A stretch of 64,000 bases of DNA from Diphasiastrum complanatum (taxonomy: Eukaryota; Streptophyta; Lycopodiopsida; Lycopodiales; Lycopodiaceae): assembly GCA_029204225.1 (NCBI GenBank), contig CM055100.1, positions 18,117,650-18,181,649 on the forward strand. The letters are read 5' to 3'. Every line of letters starts with the position of its first letter. The first letter of the stretch is position 1. The notes under the pieces are model-generated. The model had not been told where the DNA came from, searched no databases, and was given only the letters and a program-made list of their open reading frames with translations. Positions 59,019 to 64,000 of the stretch are shown in pieces. The translations under genes and the position numbers were made by a program.

Positions 59019-60462
59019 CACTGCCTGACCAGCAATTTTTTCTTCTTTTTCTGAATGTTGTCTTTCAATTATGACAGCCTTGCAAGCATCCACCCTGATC
59101 TTTCTGCGACTCTCTGATTCATTGCCTCCACCTTAGGCATATATCCTGGAGGGGACAGAGTAGTGTGGGACACACTGTCCTCACCTCCAAACTTGTTGGA
59201 GTGCTCTCTCTTGCCTCCAGCTCATGTTTGCCCACTTTGAGGGGGGTCGTTAGCCCTGTTCCAATTTTCCAATTTTTTCTTTAGGCCATCCTTCTTGCTG
59301 CTACACATTGCAATCACATTCTCGCCAAATCTCGCCCATGCTATCTTGTGAGAGGCAGGGTCCAATTTGGCAGCCTTGCAGCGCTCAAAGGCATAGCATT
59401 TGGCGAATGTGGTTGTGACTTCGCCGGAAGATGGAGGAGCCTGGTACACCTTGTGGAACAGCAGACGGCAGTCATCCACAAATTTTGGATGCAGCTGGTT
59501 AAGATATATCTTAACATTTTTTTTGTATCCCAACCTGAAGACTGTTAGCCATTGACTGTCTAGCAGATCAGTGTCTAGCAGGTCTTTTGCCAATTTGCCC
59601 TCTAGGCTCAAGCAATACTTTTCGTGAAGCTCCTCAACTGAGTAGTAGAATTTCCTCAAGATTGGGTACTCATCCATTTTGTTTTTTCCTACAAAACAGT
59701 TTGTTAATTTTAATACAAACCGTTCATTGTAAATCCTCACATAGAAAGTACCAAATAACCAAATAAAGTACCAAAAGAAGCTATAAAAGCAACTAAAGTT
59801 TCAAAAGTACTAAATTAAGGACATAATCTACTAATTACTACCATAATACCTAAAGTAACTAAAGTACTACTTAAGTACCAAAATCAGCTAAAGTACCAAA
59901 GTACTAGCTAAGTAGCAAAGTACCAATTAAGTACCAAATCCATCTAAAGTACCAAATAAAGAACCAAAAGCAGCTAATTTCCACCACATTTTCAAAAGTA
60001 CTAAAATAAGTACCAAAAGTAACTAAAGTACCATGTTAAGTATCAACAGTAGCTAAAATACGAAATTAAGTACCAAGTTATGTACCAAAATCAGCTAAAG
60101 TAGCCGATTAAGACCTAAAACTAGCTATAGTTGCAGATTAAGAATCAAAAGTAGCTAATTACTACCATAATACTAAAAGTGCTAAACGTAATGAAATTCA
60201 TTACAAATATAATCATACAATGTAATTTATTCTTTTTCTTGTGGCTTGAATGATCACCGACCACAGTAGTCGTCCTCTCAAACGAATCGTCAATCTTTGA
60301 ATGTGTGGTCTCGGATTGATCCATGGCACCCATCCTAGCTAGTGATCCATCGTGGTAGCTGGTCCGTGGCCGTTTGTGTGTGCAAGGAGGTATGCTTGAT
60401 GTCTCGAGATTTTCAGCATTTGTCTTAGAGACGGCTTTGCACTTCCTTGCAGGTGTCCTCAT
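59019..60462 (-). pseudogene. Unrecognised intron-containing gene E, truncated
   Basis: Minus strand. Putative exon 1 from ATG at 60462 to about 60220 is basic and Ser/Thr-rich with KRPRT, a possible nuclear-localisation signal. An intron of about 530 bases made largely of TACCAAA repeats ends at a TTTTGTAG acceptor (59689). Exon 2 (from 59688) begins MDEYPILRKFYYSVEELHEKY and continues with LSLEGKLAKDLLDTDLLD, WLTVFRLGYKKNVKIYLNQL, KCYAFERCKAAKLDPASHKIAWARFGE and MCSSKKDG. A stop follows SGQT near 59222, although open sequence resembling the other copy goes on to WMLARLS at about 59075. The end is lost at the copia C junction. The exon and acceptor recur at 47263-47992, so this is a moderately repeated sequence, perhaps a captured host gene or a transposon gene. 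I do not recognise the family. Confidence 0.5.
59745..60190. repeat. Degenerate short-period TACCAAA/AGCTAAAG repeat
   Basis: About 445 bases built from variants of AAAGTACCAAAA and GTAGCTAA, irregularly alternating with a period of roughly 10-14 bases. It lies in the putative intron of gene E. The matching fragment at 47930-47992 contains only the first few units. Confidence 0.85.
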
Positions 60463-60469
60463 CTTTTAT

Positions 60470-60860
60470 AGCAGATGATCGAGAAAGCAACGATAGTAGA
60501 AAGCAATGATAGCAGAAATAAATGATAGAGATGTTGTGAGAGCAGAAAGGAATGAAGGCAAGGAATCGAAAAAAAAAAAAAAAAAAAGCAAGAAAGCAAA
60601 TTGGAATGAATTGATATCAAAAAGTAATCGTAGTAGAAAGCAAGATAATAGATGAACTGATAGCAGAAAGCAAGATAGCAATGTGAACTGATCATAGCCA
60701 AAAGCAATGATATGCTCACTGATGGCAGAAAGCAATTGTAGCAGAAAGCAAGATAGCAGATGAACTGATAGCATGAAACAAGATAGCAACGTGAACTAAT
60801 TCCAGTAGAAAGCAACGATATGTTCACTGATAGCAGTAGAAAGCAAGGATAGCACTGAAT
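60470..60860. repeat. Degenerate AGCAGAAAGCAA repeat upstream of gene E
   Basis: Units like GATAGCAGAAAGCAA recur with variable spacing through about 390 bases, with an A-run at 60570-60587. A higher-order unit of about 120 bases (containing GAACTGATAGC and GCAACGTGAACT) appears repeated at about 60650 and 60750. It lies just upstream of the putative gene E start; the Leu/Ser/Phe-rich minus frames across it are repeat artefacts. Confidence 0.8.
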
Positions 60861-61194
60861 TGGTCATTTGAAGGGCAAAGCATTTAATATCCAAATTCAA
60901 ATTAGATAAAGTAGGTCCATAATTAGTAGGCCCATGTGATGACTGTCAAGGACGCCTTCATTGCATTAACTTGTGGGACCTATCACTTCCTCCAACAAGT
61001 GAGAAATGTACAACCATAAGTATTGTATTGGAAATATAAATTGTGAGTAATAAAGTCCACAAAAGTTTGACATATACTATCAAAAGGTACTATGGAAAAT
61101 GGGTTTTTTTTTGTACCACCAAAACATGCTTTTAGTCAATACATAAGCATGCAACAAAAGATGTTCTAGATGGTGTTCATTCGGATATATGAGG
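60861..61194. other. Stretch without recognised gene
   Basis: AT-rich, and appears once in the window. It could contain a promoter for gene E on the minus strand, but no clear TATA box placement is supported. Confidence 0.3.
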
Positions 61195-61940
61195 TGTGAC
61201 ACTCCCTTAAGGTCCCAGAGCAAGTTAGGAAGTCAAGGACTGAGCCTTCGACCTGTGGTGAGCTAGCCAAATAGTCACAAGTCAGGAGCTAGCTCTGGAG
61301 CTCGAGTCATGGCCTAGTCAGGAGCCAAGTTGATTCTGTCGTCGGGACATGGCTCCCAGAACCCATGTCCGGGAGCCAGACTGATTCTGCCAAGCTTGCC
61401 AGGATTAATCCACAAAATAAAAACTAAGTCTAGAAAAGCGTGCTTTATCAAAAAGCAGTATATTCCAAGACAAAGGAGGTGCGTCGAATCACACTAGAAC
61501 TATAGGGGGAGTTTGGCAAATAGAAACTTGGGCAGCTCAACTAGTGCCAAGAATCTAGTCGTCAGGTCTCAAGTCCCTCTACCAGCTTGAGCCAGGCACA
61601 ATGCCCAACACGTGTTGGTGGCCCCGAGACCTAGTCAGTCTATGTATGAATGTAACCTTTTCCAGATTTAATAAAATTGATCCTTGGGGATGATTACCAT
61701 TTTGGTTTCACCTTTGGGATTGGTCCAAGTGGAAGGACCCTTACTACAACCTATTTGTGTCGTTGGTGCCTAAGGGTCCATGTCACTGACATGTGGCTCG
61801 CTGCTATGCCATTTGGTCAGTTTGGTGACCACTATCCCTTGGGCTTCATGTGTGGCTTGTCTTTGCCTTTTGTTACCTTTTGGGGATGGATTCTAAGTTG
61901 GCTTTCGGGTTGGTTGGGATTCCAGTTTTCTTAAGTCTGA
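61195..61940 (+). repeat. Diverged relative of LTR X
   Basis: Starts TGTGACACTCCCTTAAGG. The part from about 61480 aligns by eye with LTR X (GTGCGTCGAATCACACTAGAACTATA, then GAATGTAACCTTTTCCAGATT). A preceding copy-specific segment contains repeated GGAGCC and AGTCAGGAG phrases. No primer site follows, so it may be a solo or truncated LTR. Confidence 0.55.
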
Positions 61941-62160
61941 CATTCACAATGTATTAATAAGATATAGTTAGATGAATTGCAAATTAGCTCTCTCACCAAT
62001 GGACCCAGGACTCAAGATGTCGAAAGACCAATGTCCTTGAACAATCAAAGAGAAGGGGGGTAGATGCGTGAGTATCCTTATTATTTGATAATAGGATCAT
62101 TTATGTACGTGATGATTTGTACCAGACTAGACTCTAGCTTTTGAAGTCACTTCATTAAGT
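61941..62160. other. Short unassigned stretch
   Basis: No recognised feature. It sits between the LTR X relative and the copia RNase H fragment. Confidence 0.35.
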
Positions 62161-62764
62161 GACTTTATGACTAATCCTAGTATTACACATTGGAAGGCTC
62201 TTATCAAAATTTTGAGATATATTCGAGCTACTATGGACTTTCTCATTTATTATGGAATAGTCAACAACGACAAACTCAATATCCTCAGTGGTTATTCAGA
62301 TGCAAGTTGGGTAGGAGATGTAGACACTCATAAATCCACTTTTGGATTTACATTCTTCCTCAGCAATATTCCTATTTCATGGAACAGTCACAAGAAAACT
62401 TCAACTACTCTATCTTCTACTGAATCAGAATCGCAGCCTCTAAGCTACAAAGGAAGCAGTATGCTTGAGAAACTTACTTTCAGATGTTAGTCTGAAACAA
62501 TATGCTTTGACAGCTTTATGTTGTGATAATCAAAGTGCTATTGCATTATCAGCCAGCCTTAGATCTCATTCTAGGAGTAAGCACATTGAAATCAAGTCTC
62601 ACTATGCTAGAAGCAAAGTTCTCGACAAAGAGGTAAACTTGCAAAACTGTCGAATGCAAGATATGAGAGCGGATATTTTCACTAAAGCACTAAGCTTGAA
62701 AGCACACAGAAAGTTTTGTGTAGAACTAAGTTTCAAGTTGAAAGCATTCATGGATTCAGATTAA
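62161..62764 (+). pseudogene. Copia RNase H, plus strand, with element end
   Basis: Two overlapping frames (62167-62490 and 62465-62764) form one RNase H domain: HWKALIKILRYIRATMDF, GYSDASWVGDVDTHKSTFGF, SSTESESQPLS, CCDNQSAIALSAS, KHIEIKSHYAR and MRADIFTKALS. The Glu of the usual TEAEY has become TESES, and a frameshift lies near 62470. The upstream RT is missing. It ends in a natural stop just before a purine tract and LTR. Confidence 0.85.
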
Positions 62765-62771
62765 TGGGGAG

Positions 62772-63540
62772 TGTTGGATTATTCTACTATCAGGAGTGAT
62801 TCAATTGAATAATCGATTTTTAATCTTCATCCAACTTATTATCTAGTTCTGCAGTTTTATTCGTGTTTCTACACAGTCTGTAGAGAAACTCGAGAATCGC
62901 TCAACAGGTGGCTCCGACATATCGGACATCATCCAACATATCAATGACATCAACAAAAGCCAAAGGATTCGGTTATGTCGATGAAAGACAATTATTGTTC
63001 CACTTGATATGAAAGTAAAGACTTTCCCTGACTGCTTTGCAAGTAAATTTTTGGGAAGTCCTAACTGGATGGATGCCAGCACATTATGGCCAACTGGCTA
63101 TTGCGATCTGCAACCGGATTAGTTGTCCTACTAGATACACGTTAATTGCTTTAGTATAAATAGTTGATCATCTAAGACTTCTCTAATTCTAGCTCAGCTC
63201 TTTAGTTCAGTTTTTCTTTTAGAGTTTTATTAGAGTATTGCTATTCGCACTTACTGCTTATCAACGAAAGTGCATCAAATAGAGTTTTCAGTTATTCAGA
63301 GATAACTTAGAGTACATGGTTTTCCGTTATTGTTTTGTGCTCTTATCATCTGATTTGTACATGCTACTTACTGAATCAATCTATCTTCTTATGGCGTTTG
63401 GTATTATGTCAGAATGTATGTCTCTCTATAGTTATTTGTAACTGATAAATCTCTTATTGTTTCATCTAAATTTTTGAGTACTTCAACGCTACAATATTCA
63501 ATACATCGTTGTTTGACTACGCAATTACTTGAGTGCTAAT
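62772..63540 (+). repeat. Probable 3' LTR of the plus-strand copia element
   Basis: The purine tract AATGGGGAG (62763-62771) is directly followed by TGTTGGATTATTC, the expected LTR start. A TATA-like TAGTATAAATAG lies near 63152. The right end is not fixed; the sequence to about 63540 is compatible. Confidence 0.6.
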
Positions 63541-63834
63541 GATTTCAAAGTTGTTTTCTAAAATATTGAATGTGACTTCTATCATTATAGCTTTGTTCAA
63601 CATTGATAGGCATAGTCATGCATTAGGAAAGAAGGCTTATTATGCTACGCTTGATAGGTTGCTTACAGTCTTCAACTTTTTGAATCGACTCACTTCACCT
63701 CCCTCTTTCCAATAGAAGTGACCTAACCTAGAGTGTCATAGCAATGTAATGCTTTGACTAGAATAGAAGTATTTAACGCTTAACTTGTGTCAGGAAAACA
63801 ATAAATCAGTCTATATAAGTATCCAAGTCTGTTT
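63541..63834. other. Unassigned stretch
   Basis: Possibly the remainder of the preceding LTR or its flank. The 60-residue frame here shows no domain. Confidence 0.3.
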
Positions 63835-64000
63835 CTAAGTGCAAGACCCTTATTTGTCCTATCGACAATCTGGCATTGATCAAATTCTAATTCTACCCTA
63901 TGACCTAAATGAGTAATCCTTCTTACTGATAACAGATTTGTTGGCAATCTAGGTACATATAGAACATTCGCTAATAACTTGAATTGATCATGCTGGAACT
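63835..64000 (-). pseudogene. Copia protease C-terminal fragment at window edge
   Basis: The minus strand reads LLANVLYVPRLPTNLLSVRRITHLGH, the copia protease signature after the active site (VLYVPxLxxNLLSV). The element extends beyond the window. Confidence 0.75.

Noticed and set aside
60459-60827. Leu/Phe/Ser-rich minus frames resembling a membrane protein
   Set aside because: They arise from the AGCAGAAAGCAA repeat read on the opposite strand, and two frames are equally open.

Overview
This window reads as nuclear DNA of a land plant with a repeat-rich genome. The evidence is spliced genes with GT-AG introns, a plant-type desiccation-related (PCC13-62-like, ferritin-like) gene family, and layers of broken Ty1/copia and Ty3/gypsy LTR retrotransposons with plant-type primer-binding sites. 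I cannot name the species. There are no bacterial-style operons and I saw no rRNA or tRNA genes.

The only clearly intact host genes are three copies of one gene for a secreted desiccation-related protein of 318 residues (5121-6636, 30211-31726, 43011-44526; all plus strand, three exons each). Copies 2 and 3 encode the same protein. Copy 1 differs at one residue (Leu/Phe148). Promoter, introns and flanks were duplicated with the exons. The units span about 2917-7927, 28983-31935 and 41062-45763. Each has a TATA box with a DRE-like GCCGAC just upstream. Unit 1 also carries a private 259-bp tandem duplication upstream of the promoter.

Layout. 1-2340: remnants of a gypsy gag and a copia element. 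2917-7927: unit 1. 8126-21842: a copia patchwork (minus strand), apparently interrupted by a dead gypsy chromovirus (14221-19992) and by a complete short non-autonomous LTR element with a near-perfect target-site duplication (11230-13869). 21843-27622: an LTR of family X, a gag-only copia array (family B) and a piece of a family C LTR. 27620-28982: microsatellites and unassigned sequence. 28983-31935: unit 2. 31933-40049: an Athila-like gypsy element primed by tRNA-Asp, with an extra reading frame after pol and a permuted LTR arrangement. 40050-41061: Z-DNA-type GT/CA repeats and unassigned sequence. 41062-45763: unit 3. 45764-51976: a second, rearranged version of the 20-27 kb block (copia A, LTR X, copia B). 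52047-59013: a nearly full-length copia C element (minus). 59014-60860: an unrecognised intron-containing minus-strand gene remnant, also present in part at 47263-47992. 60861-64000: further LTR and copia fragments.

The local history appears to be repeated segmental duplication of the gene together with its retrotransposon surroundings. Stop codons shared by both copies of the copia A and copia B gag genes show that those elements were already dead when they were duplicated. Several duplication or element edges fall on microsatellites. The proposed history is inference from visible homology; no alignment program was run.
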